Below are positions 35,260-44,906 of a stretch of DNA of 64,000 bases, one piece after another. The stretch spans positions 496,001 to 560,000 of the forward strand of contig NZ_JACYTQ010000003.1 in the NCBI RefSeq assembly GCF_014841125.1. Direction: 5' to 3'. Below the pieces are notes generated by a model, which saw nothing but the letters and a program-made list of their open reading frames with translations, was not told the origin of the DNA and did no database searches. Origin of the DNA: Echinicola arenosa. GTDB taxonomy: Bacteria > Bacteroidota > Bacteroidia > Cytophagales > Cyclobacteriaceae. The stretch's first letter is position 1. Each line of letters begins with the position of its first letter. A program made the translations under genes and the position numbers.

Positions 35260-36651
35260 ATGTTTAAGAAATTTTCTTTTCCACTTGCAGTAATTATTAG
35301 TGGAATAATTTGCTTTTCCTGCTCCGAAAAGGCTGTTAGTTCTGAAGATAGTAAAGATGGTGAATGGACCTCTCTCTTCGACGGTAAGTCTCTTGAAGGC
35401 TGGAAGCCACTTGGTGGTGAAGCAGAATTTGTAATCGAAGATGGTACCATCGTCGGAATCTCTAAAATCAATACACCCAATACATTTTTATCCACAGAAA
35501 AAGAGTATAGTGATTATATTCTTGAATTGGATCTTAAAATAGAAGATGTTACCAGTAATTCTGGTGTAATGACTCGTGGTCAATATGACGCTGAAAAAAA
35601 CAGGGTATTTGGTTATCAGATTGAAGCAGACCCGAAAGAGAGAGCCTGGTCTGGTGGTTTGTATGATGAAGCAAGGAGAGGCTGGATTTATCCGCTCACT
35701 CTCAATCCAGAAGCGAGAAGTGCTTTCAAAATGGGTGAATTCAATCATTACAGAATAGAAGCCATTGGAAATGTAATTAAAACATGGGTAAACGATCAAC
35801 CTGTGGCTTATGTGGTAGATGATATGGACAGCAAAGGATTCATTGGACTCCAAGTTCATAGCATTGGTAAAAACCCTGACCATGCGGGAAGAAAAACCTA
35901 TTTCAAGAATATTAAAATCCAAACAGAAAACCTTGAGTCAAAGCCTTTCCCTAAAGGAATTTATGTTGTAAGTACCAAGGACAATACCCTTACTGACTAT
36001 GAAAAAGAAGATGGTTGGAAATTACTTTTCAATGGTCAAAATAGCGATGGTTGGAGATCTGCAAACGGAGATGAATTCCCGTCAAAAGGATGGTCTGTAA
36101 ATGATGGAGAGTTGACCATTGCAGAGTCTGATGGCAGTGAATCCCAATCTTATGGAGACATAGTTACAAAAGATCAGTACAGTGCTTTCGATCTATCTTT
36201 TAACTTCAAACTTTCCGAAGGTGCCAATAGCGGTGTAAAATACTTTGTAACCCTTGATGAACAAACTTCTGGGTCTGCTATTGGGTTAGAATATCAAATT
36301 TTGGATGACGAAAAGCATCCTGATGCCAAAATGGGCAGAGATGGCAATAGAACTTTATCCTCCCTTTATGACCTTATTACAGCAGCCAAAGAAGGTAGGT
36401 TTACCAAAAAAATAGGTGAATGGAACCTAGGCCGAGTGGTAGTCTATCCTAACAATCATGTAGAGCATTATTTGAACGGCATTAAAGTTTTGGAATACGA
36501 AAGAGGTTCTGAAGATTTCAGAAAGCTTGTTTCAGAAAGTAAGTACAAAAAATGGGAAAACTTTGGTGAAGCTGAAAAAGGTCATATCCTATTACAAGAT
36601 CATGGCAACTTGGTAAGCTTTAAAAACATCAAAATCAAAGAGCTTAAATAA
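35260..36651 (+). CDS. Tandem DUF1080 (3-keto-disaccharide hydrolase family) lipoprotein
   Basis: The protein has 463 residues and lipobox CFSC (Cys near 21). There are two DUF1080 domains in a row: residues about 35-225 (LFDGKSLEGWKPLGGEAEFVIEDGTIVG ... SGVMTRGQYD ... AYFKNIKI-like end HAGRKTYFKNIKIQ) and about 245-463 (LLFNGQNSDGWR ... FNFKLSEGANSGVKYFV ... SFKNIKIKELK). The single-domain protein at 10.8 kb is related. Members of the family act on 3-keto-glycosides at the cell surface or periplasm. It precedes a Gfo/Idh/MocA oxidoreductase by 150 bases, the usual partner that makes the 3-keto group. Which domain is catalytic is not clear. Confidence 0.87.
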   Translation: MFKKFSFPLAVIISGIICFSCSEKAVSSEDSKDGEWTSLFDGKSLEGWKPLGGEAEFVIEDGTIVGISKINTPNTFLSTEKEYSDYILELDLKIEDVTSNSGVMTRGQYDAEKNRVFGYQIEADPKERAWSGGLYDEARRGWIYPLTLNPEARSAFKMGEFNHYRIEAIGNVIKTWVNDQPVAYVVDDMDSKGFIGLQVHSIGKNPDHAGRKTYFKNIKIQTENLESKPFPKGIYVVSTKDNTLTDYEKEDGWKLLFNGQNSDGWRSANGDEFPSKGWSVNDGELTIAESDGSESQSYGDIVTKDQYSAFDLSFNFKLSEGANSGVKYFVTLDEQTSGSAIGLEYQILDDEKHPDAKMGRDGNRTLSSLYDLITAAKEGRFTKKIGEWNLGRVVVYPNNHVEHYLNGIKVLEYERGSEDFRKLVSESKYKKWENFGEAEKGHILLQDHGNLVSFKNIKIKELK

Positions 36652-36801
36652 TCCCATATCTCATTAGGGCATATGATATAAACCACAGCAACTGAAATGA
36701 CTCTGATACTCATATAAACTTGAGCTATCAGGGTCTTTCTTCCTTAATAGGCGTTGTGGAGTTGAAAACCCAGCATAACCATTAATCCTAAATTAGAAAA
36801 A

Positions 36802-38157
36802 ATGAAGACCAATAATAATAGAAGAGAGTTTATCAAAAAATCAGCTTTGGCCACTGCAGGTCTATCCAGCTTGGGAGCATTAGGCTTTTCGGCCAAAAGC
36901 TACGGAAATATCCTTGGAGCCAATGAAAGATTAAATGTAGCTATTTGTGGCTTGGGAAGAAGATTAGGAGCTTACTATGATCCTATTGCTTTGCCTCAAT
37001 CAAATGTAAACTTGGTTTACCTGTGTGATGTCATGAAATCTCAAAGGGAAAATGCTGCCAAGAACTTTTCTAAAAGACTGGATTATGTTCCTCAATTGGA
37101 AAACAGCATTTTTAAAGTAATAGAAGATCCCAAAGTGGACGCTATCATCAATGCCACTCCTGATCACTGGCATGCGCCAGGAACTTGGATGGCTGTTGAA
37201 GCAGGCAAACATGTCTATGTGGAAAAACCATGTAGCCATAATCCAAGAGAAGGTGAACTTTTGGTAGAGTACCAAGAGAAGTATAACAAAGTGATTCAAA
37301 TGGGGAATCAACAGCGTTCTTCAGAACCAAGTATTGAAATCATAAAGGCCATCCATGAAGGGGCTATTGGAAAAGCCTATAAAGCCACTGCCTTTTACTC
37401 CAATGCCAGAGGTGAGGTGGTCAATCCTACCAAAGCCCCCATACCAGAAGGGTTAGATTGGGATCTTTTCCAAGGACCTTCCCCTAGAAAAGAATACATG
37501 CATGACACTTGGAACTATAATTGGCACTGGTATGGTTGGGATTTTGGTACTGCCGAAACAGGAAATAACGCCACTCACGAGTTGGATATCGCCAGATGGG
37601 CACTCCAAGTTGAATTTCCCAACCGCGTCATGGTTGATTCTGGAAAGTATCATTGGCCTGAAGACGGTTGGACCATGTACGACACCATGGATGCTGTATT
37701 CAAATTTGAAGAAAACAAGACCATCCAATGGGACGGAAAAAGCCGGAACAGCATGCAAACCTACGGTGGTGGCAGAGGAACTATCATTTATGGAACTGAA
37801 GGATCGGTATTTATTGACAGAAGTGGCTACAAGCAATATGACCGTGATGGCAAATTGGTAAAAGAAAATTACGGATCTGGTTCTGAAGCTGGTACTGCAC
37901 TTGGTGGCGGAGGTGATGTTTCCACTACCCACGTCTACAATTTCTTTGAAGCCATTAGAGGCAAGCAAGTTCAAAATTCTCCAATTGGAGAAGGAGCTAA
38001 AAGTACCTTGTTATGTCATTTGGCAAATATTGCTTCCAGAACAGGAGAAATATTGGAATGTGATACTAAAAATGGCCATATCACCAACAGTAAGGCCGCT
38101 CAAAAACTTTGGTCTAGAGAGTATGAAAAAGGCTATGAACCAACAATTAAGGTTTAA
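36802..38157 (+). CDS. Gfo/Idh/MocA-family oxidoreductase with Tat signal
   Basis: The protein has 451 residues. A Tat-type signal (NRREFIKKSALATAGLSSLGALG) implies export with bound NAD(P). The Rossmann motif VAICGLGRRLG and the catalytic EKP in VYVEKPCSHNP are in place, followed by the C-terminal beta-sheet dimer domain with WHWYGWDFGTAETGNNATHELDIARW. It probably oxidises C3 of a sugar residue, feeding the DUF1080 lyase/hydrolase encoded just upstream. The gap of 150 bases holds no terminator, so the two are likely co-expressed. The exact sugar is unknown. Confidence 0.9.
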   Translation: MKTNNNRREFIKKSALATAGLSSLGALGFSAKSYGNILGANERLNVAICGLGRRLGAYYDPIALPQSNVNLVYLCDVMKSQRENAAKNFSKRLDYVPQLENSIFKVIEDPKVDAIINATPDHWHAPGTWMAVEAGKHVYVEKPCSHNPREGELLVEYQEKYNKVIQMGNQQRSSEPSIEIIKAIHEGAIGKAYKATAFYSNARGEVVNPTKAPIPEGLDWDLFQGPSPRKEYMHDTWNYNWHWYGWDFGTAETGNNATHELDIARWALQVEFPNRVMVDSGKYHWPEDGWTMYDTMDAVFKFEENKTIQWDGKSRNSMQTYGGGRGTIIYGTEGSVFIDRSGYKQYDRDGKLVKENYGSGSEAGTALGGGGDVSTTHVYNFFEAIRGKQVQNSPIGEGAKSTLLCHLANIASRTGEILECDTKNGHITNSKAAQKLWSREYEKGYEPTIKV

Positions 38158-38168
38158 GTTATTTTAAT

Positions 38169-38202
38169 ATAAAAAAACGCCCTTGGGAGGGCGTTTTTTT
38201 AT
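38169..38202. terminator. Bidirectional Rho-independent terminator
   Basis: Arms 38169-38183 and 38188-38202 (15 bp, loop TGGG) with A7 on one side and T7 on the other, so it works in both directions. It ends the oxidoreductase gene rightward and trmB leftward; the trmB stop codon (38199-38201) is inside it. Confidence 0.93.
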
Positions 38203-38858
38203 TTGAACCTGAATTTCAGGTATTTTATTTTTTCTCCTTTTTCACTGAAGATTGCTTCATAGCGGGTCTTAATTCCATGATGGTCATCCTTGAATTCTGA
38301 AGTATAAAAATCATGGGTATACACTAAATCTTTAATATCTTCCCTTGAATTTAATAGCTCCAAAGTATAATCAAATAGACCTGTATTGTCTGTTTTGAAA
38401 TGGATTATTCCGTCTCCTTTGATCATTGGTTTGTACATTTCTAAAAAGCGAGGTGATGTCAACCTTTTTTTCTCATCCCCATCTCTTGGTCTTGGGTCAG
38501 GGAAAGTTATCCACAGTTCATCGATCTCCTTTTCATCAAAAAACCGCTCCAATAGCTCAATCTGAGTTCTCAAAAAAGCCACATTCTCCAGTCCCTCAGC
38601 AATGGCTATGGTGCTTCCTTTCCATATTCTTGAACCTTTAATATCCACACCGATAAAGTTTTGCTCTGGATATTCACGGGCCAAACCTACCGTAAATTCT
38701 CCCCTTCCACAGGCCAATTCTACCACAAGCGGTTGATCATTATGAAATTGTTCTTTTCCCCAGTTTCCTTTGATGCGTTCAAAAATCTCTTTTCCTTCCT
38801 GAACAACATTTCTGTTTTCTTCGTTGGCTTTAAATCTGGCCAGCTTATTTCTACCCAT
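38199..38858 (-). CDS. trmB: tRNA (guanine-N7)-methyltransferase
   Basis: The protein has 219 residues from the ATG reading MGRNKLARFKANEE, one base after the folC stop; a longer TTG- or GTG-type start would overlap folC and is not needed. The SAM site is VVELACGRGEFTVGLA. The family signature is FIGVDIKGSRIWKGSTIA and the catalytic region ELWITFPDPRPRDGDEKKRLT. It makes m7G46 in tRNA. It is cytoplasmic and of full length. Last gene of the leftward run. Confidence 0.95.
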   Translation of the reverse strand: MGRNKLARFKANEENRNVVQEGKEIFERIKGNWGKEQFHNDQPLVVELACGRGEFTVGLAREYPEQNFIGVDIKGSRIWKGSTIAIAEGLENVAFLRTQIELLERFFDEKEIDELWITFPDPRPRDGDEKKRLTSPRFLEMYKPMIKGDGIIHFKTDNTGLFDYTLELLNSREDIKDLVYTHDFYTSEFKDDHHGIKTRYEAIFSEKGEKIKYLKFRFK

Positions 38859-38859
38859 T

Positions 38860-40152
38860 TTACAAGTTTTCGATTTCGGCGACCACAAAGGTACTTCCTC
38901 CTATAAAAATTAAGTCCTTTTTATCCGCTTTTTTTAATGATATCGCCAATGCCTCATTTACATCTTTCACAATATCACCTTTCAAGCCATGCTCTAACGC
39001 TTTTTGTTGAAGCTGTTCAGCTGGCAGAGCCCTAGGGATGTTGGCCTGACAGAAGATGTATTGAGCCATTTTGGGCAATAAAGCCAGTGCTTTGCTGATA
39101 TCTTTATCATTGACCATACCCAAAATAATATATAATTGCTCAAAATGCATTTCACCGATCTGCTCCATCACTATGGAAAGCCCTTCCACATTGTGGCCTG
39201 TATCGCAATAAACAAATGGGTCTTCTTGAAGTTTTTGAAAACGTCCTTTCAAACCTGATGTTTGTGCCGCTGAAGCCAAACCTTTGTGGATAACTTCATC
39301 ATCCAGCTTCAGCCCCTGCTCCTTTAGCACCTCAAAGGCCATCAATATACCTGGCAAATTTTTCTCTTGATACTTCCCAAAAAGATCCATCTTAAAGACC
39401 GATCTCTCTCCATTCTTTGCAACCTCATAATCACATAGTAATGTCTCATTATTAATACCCAGCTGTTTCACTTGATAAAATTGGTCTGCAAAGAAAATGG
39501 GAGCATTCCTATTCATGGCCTGCTCTTTAAACACAGAAAAGGTTTCAGGCTGGTTTTGGCTGATAATGACAGGAGTTTTTTCTTTAATTATTCCTGCCTT
39601 TTCTCCGGCTATTTCCGCCAAGGTTTCTCCCAAAAACTGGGTATGGTCCAAACCAATATTGGTAATCAAACAAAGCTCTGGGCTTAGTACATTGGTGCTA
39701 TCAAGCCTTCCTCCCATTCCAACTTCCACCACAGCGTAGTCCACTTCCTGTTTGGCAAAATGATCAAATGCCAAACCAACTGTCATCTCAAAAAAACTAG
39801 GCTTTAATTCATCTAAAAAAAACCGATGATCAGTTACAAAATTGACCACGGATTGCTCCGGAATTTCCAGTCCGTTTATTCTTATCCTTTCTGTAAAAGA
39901 CTTCAAATGGGGAGAGGTATATAGACCAACCTTATAACCTGCTTCTTGAAGTACCGCAGCTATAGCATGCGAGGAACTTCCTTTTCCATTTGTTCCTGCT
40001 ACATGGATGGATTTAAATTGATGTTGGGGATTGCCGAGGTGATCACATAATTTGATCGTATTGCTGAGGTCTTTCTTGAACGCAGCTGCACCGATTCTTT
40101 GAAACATCGGCAAGGCATTGAACAGATAGTCCAACGTTTCCTGATAAGTCAT
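38860..40152 (-). CDS. folC: Folylpolyglutamate synthase / dihydrofolate synthase
   Basis: The protein has 430 residues of the Mur-ligase family. The P-loop is VAGTNGKGSSSHAIAA, followed by LYTSPHLKSFTERI and EVGMGGRLDSTNVL. The C-terminal domain shows FVYCDTGHNVEGLSIVM. The enzyme adds glutamate to dihydropteroate and to folates. It follows tonB by 7 bases; this link between folate and envelope genes is a neighbour relationship without obvious function. Confidence 0.95.
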   Translation of the reverse strand: MTYQETLDYLFNALPMFQRIGAAAFKKDLSNTIKLCDHLGNPQHQFKSIHVAGTNGKGSSSHAIAAVLQEAGYKVGLYTSPHLKSFTERIRINGLEIPEQSVVNFVTDHRFFLDELKPSFFEMTVGLAFDHFAKQEVDYAVVEVGMGGRLDSTNVLSPELCLITNIGLDHTQFLGETLAEIAGEKAGIIKEKTPVIISQNQPETFSVFKEQAMNRNAPIFFADQFYQVKQLGINNETLLCDYEVAKNGERSVFKMDLFGKYQEKNLPGILMAFEVLKEQGLKLDDEVIHKGLASAAQTSGLKGRFQKLQEDPFVYCDTGHNVEGLSIVMEQIGEMHFEQLYIILGMVNDKDISKALALLPKMAQYIFCQANIPRALPAEQLQQKALEHGLKGDIVKDVNEALAISLKKADKKDLIFIGGSTFVVAEIENL

Positions 40153-40159
40153 CTTAAAT

Positions 40160-41116
40160 CTAATCTACTTTGATGATGAAGGTGATTTTTCCTTCGGAGT
40201 ATTCTGCAGTAGGATTACCGCTTTTTCTTTTGAAATTGAGCTTATTTACAACTCCTCTGTAATAAGCCAATACTTCGTTGCTGACATTGTATTCCAAAGG
40301 TATAGCCTGTGCTATCCGGCCATTGTCATCCACAACAATCTTAAAAACTATTCTACCATTCCGGTTGGAAACCCTATCCTGAATGTTGGGTTTACTGGCA
40401 AAATCCCATCCAGCAAGGTCCAAATTATATCCGGCACCATTCCCGGCATTTCCTTGGCCTGATTGCATAATAGAGCGTCCATCGATAGTACCTTCAGGAT
40501 TTCCTTGGTCGCCTTTCTGAGTGGAAGTTCCTTGGCTACTTCCTGCAGAAGATTCACTACTTCTTCCTTTGTTCCCTCCTGCTCCCAAAATAGCTCTTTG
40601 GTCAATTTTTGGTTTTTCTTCTACTTTTTCCTCAACCTTCTTTTCTTCTTTCTCCGCAGGTTGAGTAACTGGTTTTGAAGTCTCTTTGGGTTGATTGGTC
40701 TCCTTGACAGCTTCTGTGGTTTTTTCAGCTCCTTTGAGAGGGCTTGTCACATTGGATTTGGTTTCCAAACTGCTTTTGGATTCAATTGGCTGAGGTTTGG
40801 CAGCAGGCTTGGTTTCTGGCTGTACCACAGGTTGTGCCGGTTCTGTAACCTGCTCTACTGGAGTACCAGGTGCTGGAGATTCCGTATTGATTTGCTCACT
40901 TTCTGAAGGAGGAGTTTCAGTTTGGTTGTTTCCACTTCCCGCATTGGTAAAGCCAAGATTAAGTTCCAAACCAAATTGGGCCATGGGTGGCACAGGTGGA
41001 CGCCAAACCACAATAAAGTAGATTCCCACCAATACCAGCACATTCACAATGATGGTAATGATAGTAGCTTTCTTCTTGCTATCTAATTCTTCTTTATTGA
41101 TACTCTGTACTTCCAT
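40160..41116 (-). CDS. TonB-like energy transducer
   Basis: The protein has 318 residues. One N-terminal membrane helix (about 17-37, TIITIIVNVLVLVGIYFIVV) is followed by PPVPP, a long Pro/Glu/Lys/Thr-rich linker (60-180, with repeated KPxT, EEKKVEEKVEEKPK), a Gly/Ser-rich stretch, and a C-terminal domain of about 90 residues (RVSNRNGRIVFKIVVDDNGRIAQAIPLEY ... YSEGKITFIIKVD) that fits a TonB/TolA-type fold. It is encoded with exbB and exbD, with which it should form an inner-membrane proton-driven complex. The linker spans the periplasm. The target may be an outer-membrane protein encoded upstream. Confidence 0.8.
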   Translation of the reverse strand: MEVQSINKEELDSKKKATIITIIVNVLVLVGIYFIVVWRPPVPPMAQFGLELNLGFTNAGSGNNQTETPPSESEQINTESPAPGTPVEQVTEPAQPVVQPETKPAAKPQPIESKSSLETKSNVTSPLKGAEKTTEAVKETNQPKETSKPVTQPAEKEEKKVEEKVEEKPKIDQRAILGAGGNKGRSSESSAGSSQGTSTQKGDQGNPEGTIDGRSIMQSGQGNAGNGAGYNLDLAGWDFASKPNIQDRVSNRNGRIVFKIVVDDNGRIAQAIPLEYNVSNEVLAYYRGVVNKLNFKRKSGNPTAEYSEGKITFIIKVD

Positions 41117-41120
41117 GAAA

Positions 41121-41513
41121 TTATTGATAAGGTTTAGTAGCTATGGAAACATTGGCCTCCAACATGGCAGCTATACCTCCTATTTCTACCAAATATTCAA
41201 CAGGAACTTCTTTGTCAATGTGCAAGACAACTTGTCCATCTTTACCCTTTAATAACGCAGTCAATTCATTTTTGATTTCCTCTCTGCTCACAATCTTATC
41301 ATTAACTGAGTATTTCAGGTCCTTGGTCACCGTAACCGTTACCTCCTGCATCACAATATCAGATGCCTCACTGGAGGGTAAATTGACAGGAAGTCCTGAA
41401 GGTGTTATGAAAGAGGAAGTAAGCATAAAGAAAATCAAAAGCAAGAAGATAATGTCTGTCATGGATGACATGCTAAATGCTGCATTGACCTTATGTTTGG
41501 ATTGAAGCGCCAT
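41121..41513 (-). CDS. exbD: ExbD-type biopolymer transport protein
   Basis: The protein has 130 residues. One membrane helix with the proton-path Asp: MTDIIFLLLIFFMLTSSF (Asp20), then a periplasmic domain ending VEIGGIAAMLEANVSIATKPY. It starts one base after exbB and pairs with it in the proton channel. Family length is normal. Confidence 0.93.
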   Translation of the reverse strand: MALQSKHKVNAAFSMSSMTDIIFLLLIFFMLTSSFITPSGLPVNLPSSEASDIVMQEVTVTVTKDLKYSVNDKIVSREEIKNELTALLKGKDGQVVLHIDKEVPVEYLVEIGGIAAMLEANVSIATKPYQ

Positions 41514-41514
41514 A

Positions 41515-42210
41515 TTACTTTTTATCCTGAAGTAAATCCATAAACTCTACAGTAGTGTATTCCATACTATGAATCAGCTTGGAAACCCTAGCCACAAGGT
41601 AATTATACCCTAAATAGGCAATGATCCCAACAACCAAACCTGTTGCGGTCGTGATCATGGCTTCATAAATCCCAGTGGATAGTAGTTTTGGGGAAACCAT
41701 ACCTTCTTCTTGGGCAACTCCAATAAAAGCCCTAATCATACCCGCTACAGTACCCAAGAACCCGATCATAGGAGCCGCACCTGAGACAGTCGCCAATAGG
41801 TTTAGGTTTTTCTCCAATTTATAAATTTCTATTTTTCCTACGTTCTCAATCGCTACTTCAATATTCTTTAACGGGCTACCAATTCTTTCCAAACCTTTGG
41901 AAATCATATTCGCCACAGGGGTATCTTCCTCTTGGCAGATCATTTTAGCACCCCCAATATCCCCTGTTTGGACCATCATTTTTACTTGGTCCATCATTCC
42001 TTTAGGTGTTTGGGCTGCTTTTTTCAAAGTAATGATCCTTTCCACAAAAATGTAAATTGCCAAAATAAAAAGGGCGTACAAAGGGATCATCATGTATCCA
42101 CCTTTGATCAGCAAATCCAATAATCCAATGCTGTCCGAACTGTTTTCCATGACAGCAAGCGAGTCAGCTACAGCTTCCCCGTTAGTTGATAAAGTTTGTA
42201 GTAGTATCAT
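41515..42210 (-). CDS. exbB: ExbB/TolQ/MotA-type proton channel protein
   Basis: The protein has 231 residues from the ATG reading MILLQTLSTNGEAV. A longer start would overlap the SPOR gene; the chosen ATG is one base after its stop. Three membrane helices and the TolQ/ExbB motifs LLATVSGAAPMIGFLGTVAGMI and YEAMITTATGLVVGIIAYLGYNYL are visible. It forms the channel ring around ExbD. Context puts it in the SPOR-exbB-exbD-tonB set. Confidence 0.93.
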   Translation of the reverse strand: MILLQTLSTNGEAVADSLAVMENSSDSIGLLDLLIKGGYMMIPLYALFILAIYIFVERIITLKKAAQTPKGMMDQVKMMVQTGDIGGAKMICQEEDTPVANMISKGLERIGSPLKNIEVAIENVGKIEIYKLEKNLNLLATVSGAAPMIGFLGTVAGMIRAFIGVAQEEGMVSPKLLSTGIYEAMITTATGLVVGIIAYLGYNYLVARVSKLIHSMEYTTVEFMDLLQDKK

Positions 42211-42211
42211 A

Positions 42212-43063
42212 TTAGTATTTAAAAACCCATAAAGTTTCTTCAAAATTGGCCTGCTCTTTTTCGATCATGGCCGTGGCGTCCACCACATTGTCAAAATCTG
42301 CTATGGCCAACTTGTAGAACGAAGAACCATAGCCGGGAAGTATTAGGTAGGTATTATATCCTTTATTGTTCAATTTCTTAGAGAAGTCTTTGGCCAAGTC
42401 ACCATCAATAAATGCACCAACTGTCACCAAATACCTTGGCAGATCACCCTTTTCATTAATTTCAGTCATTGATGGAGCACTAGAAGCTTCTGGAGCACTA
42501 ACTTCCGGTTCTACTGGAGCTGGAAGTTCCTCACTTTCCTTTGGCTGAACTGGTTGAATTGCTTCCTCCGCTTGATTCAAATTTGAATCTGCATTGACAT
42601 CCACAGGCTGATAATTGAAGTAGTATACCGCATAGCCTATGATCCCCAACAAAAAGATAAGAAGAACAATCAACCATGTTTTACTACTGCTTTCATCCTT
42701 CTCTTCAACTGTGTTGGATGGGGGCACGATAGGTTGATTAGTTTTAGGCTCATCCACCACAGTAGGCTTGGTTTCTTCTACCTTGGCTTTTTCTTCTGTT
42801 ACGGTAGGAACCACCACGGGCTTTACAATTTTTGGCTCTTCCTGTTTACTAATAGGTTCCTCTTTGCTTTTCTCTTCTGATTGTTTTGTATCATCCTTTT
42901 TCTCAGCAGTATTTGAGATGGGCACAGCTAAAGGGGTAGCTTCGGGAGCAGGTTTGGATTTTTCTTCTTCGCTGGAGATAGGTGTGATCTCGATTTCAGG
43001 CAAGCCAAAATCCTTATCTTCATCTTTTCGTTTAGAATGTTTTCCCTGATCCTTTTTAGCCAT
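42212..43063 (-). CDS. SPOR-domain membrane protein
   Basis: The protein has 283 residues. Residues 1-125 are charged and Pro/Glu/Lys-rich (cytoplasmic), then one membrane helix (TWLIVLLIFLLGIIGYAVYYF, about 129-149), an acidic/proline linker, and a C-terminal SPOR domain (about 205-283: RYLVTVGAFIDGDLAKDFSKKLNNKGYNTYLI). SPOR domains bind peptidoglycan lacking stem peptides, mostly at division sites. It is one base ahead of exbB. Topology is N-in, SPOR in the periplasm. This suggests the ExbBD-TonB complex acts at the septum or on the cell wall. Confidence 0.87.
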   Translation of the reverse strand: MAKKDQGKHSKRKDEDKDFGLPEIEITPISSEEEKSKPAPEATPLAVPISNTAEKKDDTKQSEEKSKEEPISKQEEPKIVKPVVVPTVTEEKAKVEETKPTVVDEPKTNQPIVPPSNTVEEKDESSSKTWLIVLLIFLLGIIGYAVYYFNYQPVDVNADSNLNQAEEAIQPVQPKESEELPAPVEPEVSAPEASSAPSMTEINEKGDLPRYLVTVGAFIDGDLAKDFSKKLNNKGYNTYLILPGYGSSFYKLAIADFDNVVDATAMIEKEQANFEETLWVFKY

Positions 43064-43171
43064 TATCGTCTTTTTTCTTGGTGGTTTAAATTGCTAAGCT
43101 AAGATAAAACCTGCAATTACTCAATACAGCAAATGTGTTTAATTCCATATTTTCAGTAATACTAACTGAAA

Positions 43172-44875
43172 CTAAAATTTAAAGGTCAAACCACCAATCC
43201 CTTGAATTCCACGCGATTGATAATTCCAAAATCGTTCATTTTTTTGATTCAATAAATTATTTCCCTGTGCAAAGACAGAAAAGCGATCTGTGATCTTATA
43301 ATCTATTTTTGCATTTAAATCAATGATTGGATTCAAAGTATCTGTGGTAAATGAATTCCCATCAGATTGAAGGTTGAGCACATCAATGCCTCCCATCATA
43401 TCCAAGCCAGCTTGAATCAACCACTTTTCATCTGGCGTAAAGGTATTGTGCACATTGATTTCCCAATTGGGTCTTTGCCATGCCACAGCAGTCTGGTCGA
43501 GCCCCGGCATCAATGCATCAATATCATCCAAGCTATAGTGATAATAATTACCTTCCGCGGTCAAGTGATAAAAATCGCCAAAGCTGTATCCTAATGTTCC
43601 GGTATAATTTAATACGGTTCCATTATTGTACATCAATTGGAATCTGGTGCTATCTTGTGCACCGTTCGCAAAGAAATGCATATTATTATAATCACCATAA
43701 GCTATACCAAGCTTATAAGTAAATGCATCACTGACACTTCCTTTTATTCCTCCCTCTGCCCTAAATTTCTGAATGGTATTCAACAATTGATCACTAGGCC
43801 CCAAATAAGGATTTTCCATAGCAAAACTGTAGTAAGTATTTCTCTTTACATCCCCTTCATAACTGGCATATACTGCAAATTCTTCTTGTAAATTATAGCT
43901 GGCATTTATGGTAGGAAAAATGTGAAAATCACTGTCTTTTCCTTCATAAACATCATTTTCCAGAATCACGTTAGCTCCTGCCCTTACTTCAAATGATTCA
44001 TTCTGATAAGCCACAAAAGGTGTAAACTTCACATAATTTCTATTAAGATCAGCATAAGTAGCATCTGAAGGAGATGTCAAGAATGCGGCTACATCAACAC
44101 CTGCTTTAGTCTCATCATTGAAATAATAAGAAGTCTTTCCCGATAAATTGATCTCGTGCTCTCTGGCAGCATAATCATCATTAAAAAGTCTGGCTCCTAT
44201 GGCTACTTCATAATTGAAAGGCTCATCTTTATCTATATTCCTAATTCCTGCTTGACCATAAATGGTATGGAAGAATTGCTGGATATCATCTGCCATCACC
44301 TCAAGTCCTGGCGTGTATCCATAAAAATGATAACGGTCACGATTATAACCCAACTGACCGAATACCTCAAAGTATTCATGAAAATAGTTGGCATTTAATC
44401 TAATCTGCGTATGGTCCTCTGCTGAATTTTCCTTGTCTACCGGACCTTCATAAAAGCCTTGATGCTTCAAGTAAACGCCATAATTCAAGTAATCACTTTC
44501 TAAATTATTAAGGTATAGTTCGGCTAATGGCGACTGATAATTACCAAAACCCAACCTTACCAATCCATGGTAAGCCTCATCAGTATTGGATAGAAACTTC
44601 TTCTGATATGGTGTCAGAGGTGAATTGGTCGGTGCCAAATCAAAAAAGAAATCCCGAACATCATAATTAAAATTACTATGTCCTTCAGGTTGCGGCAAAG
44701 CAGGAACCCTTTCAAAGTTTCTTGGCCGCTTTGGCAAACTCAATACCCGGTCCTTCCTAATAATGAATTCCGCATCAGTTACCTCTCCACGCTCGTTTCC
44801 TTTTTGGTCTTGAGCATTCACCAAAGCCACCGGAAATAAAACTGATAAATATATGATTTTTAATATTTTATTCAT
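43172..44875 (-). CDS. Outer-membrane beta-barrel protein without plug (TonB-receptor-like)
   Basis: The protein has 567 residues from the ATG reading MNKILKIIYLSVLF, with a signal peptide to about VNAQ. Residues after 100 are long amphipathic strands (GLVRLGFGNYQSPLAELYL, AGIRNIDKDEPFNYEVAIGARLF, and others) and the last segment is GIQGIGGLTFKF, ending in Phe. No TonB-receptor plug domain is visible, so it is more porin-like, with a short N-terminal region containing SLPKRPRNFERVPALP. It lies between the 995-residue TPR gene and the SPOR-exbBD-tonB genes, so it may be the outer-membrane partner of that complex. Substrate unknown. Confidence 0.75.
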   Translation of the reverse strand: MNKILKIIYLSVLFPVALVNAQDQKGNERGEVTDAEFIIRKDRVLSLPKRPRNFERVPALPQPEGHSNFNYDVRDFFFDLAPTNSPLTPYQKKFLSNTDEAYHGLVRLGFGNYQSPLAELYLNNLESDYLNYGVYLKHQGFYEGPVDKENSAEDHTQIRLNANYFHEYFEVFGQLGYNRDRYHFYGYTPGLEVMADDIQQFFHTIYGQAGIRNIDKDEPFNYEVAIGARLFNDDYAAREHEINLSGKTSYYFNDETKAGVDVAAFLTSPSDATYADLNRNYVKFTPFVAYQNESFEVRAGANVILENDVYEGKDSDFHIFPTINASYNLQEEFAVYASYEGDVKRNTYYSFAMENPYLGPSDQLLNTIQKFRAEGGIKGSVSDAFTYKLGIAYGDYNNMHFFANGAQDSTRFQLMYNNGTVLNYTGTLGYSFGDFYHLTAEGNYYHYSLDDIDALMPGLDQTAVAWQRPNWEINVHNTFTPDEKWLIQAGLDMMGGIDVLNLQSDGNSFTTDTLNPIIDLNAKIDYKITDRFSVFAQGNNLLNQKNERFWNYQSRGIQGIGGLTFKF

Positions 44876-44906
44876 CTTCAATTAAATCGATACATCAATT
44901 AAAAAT

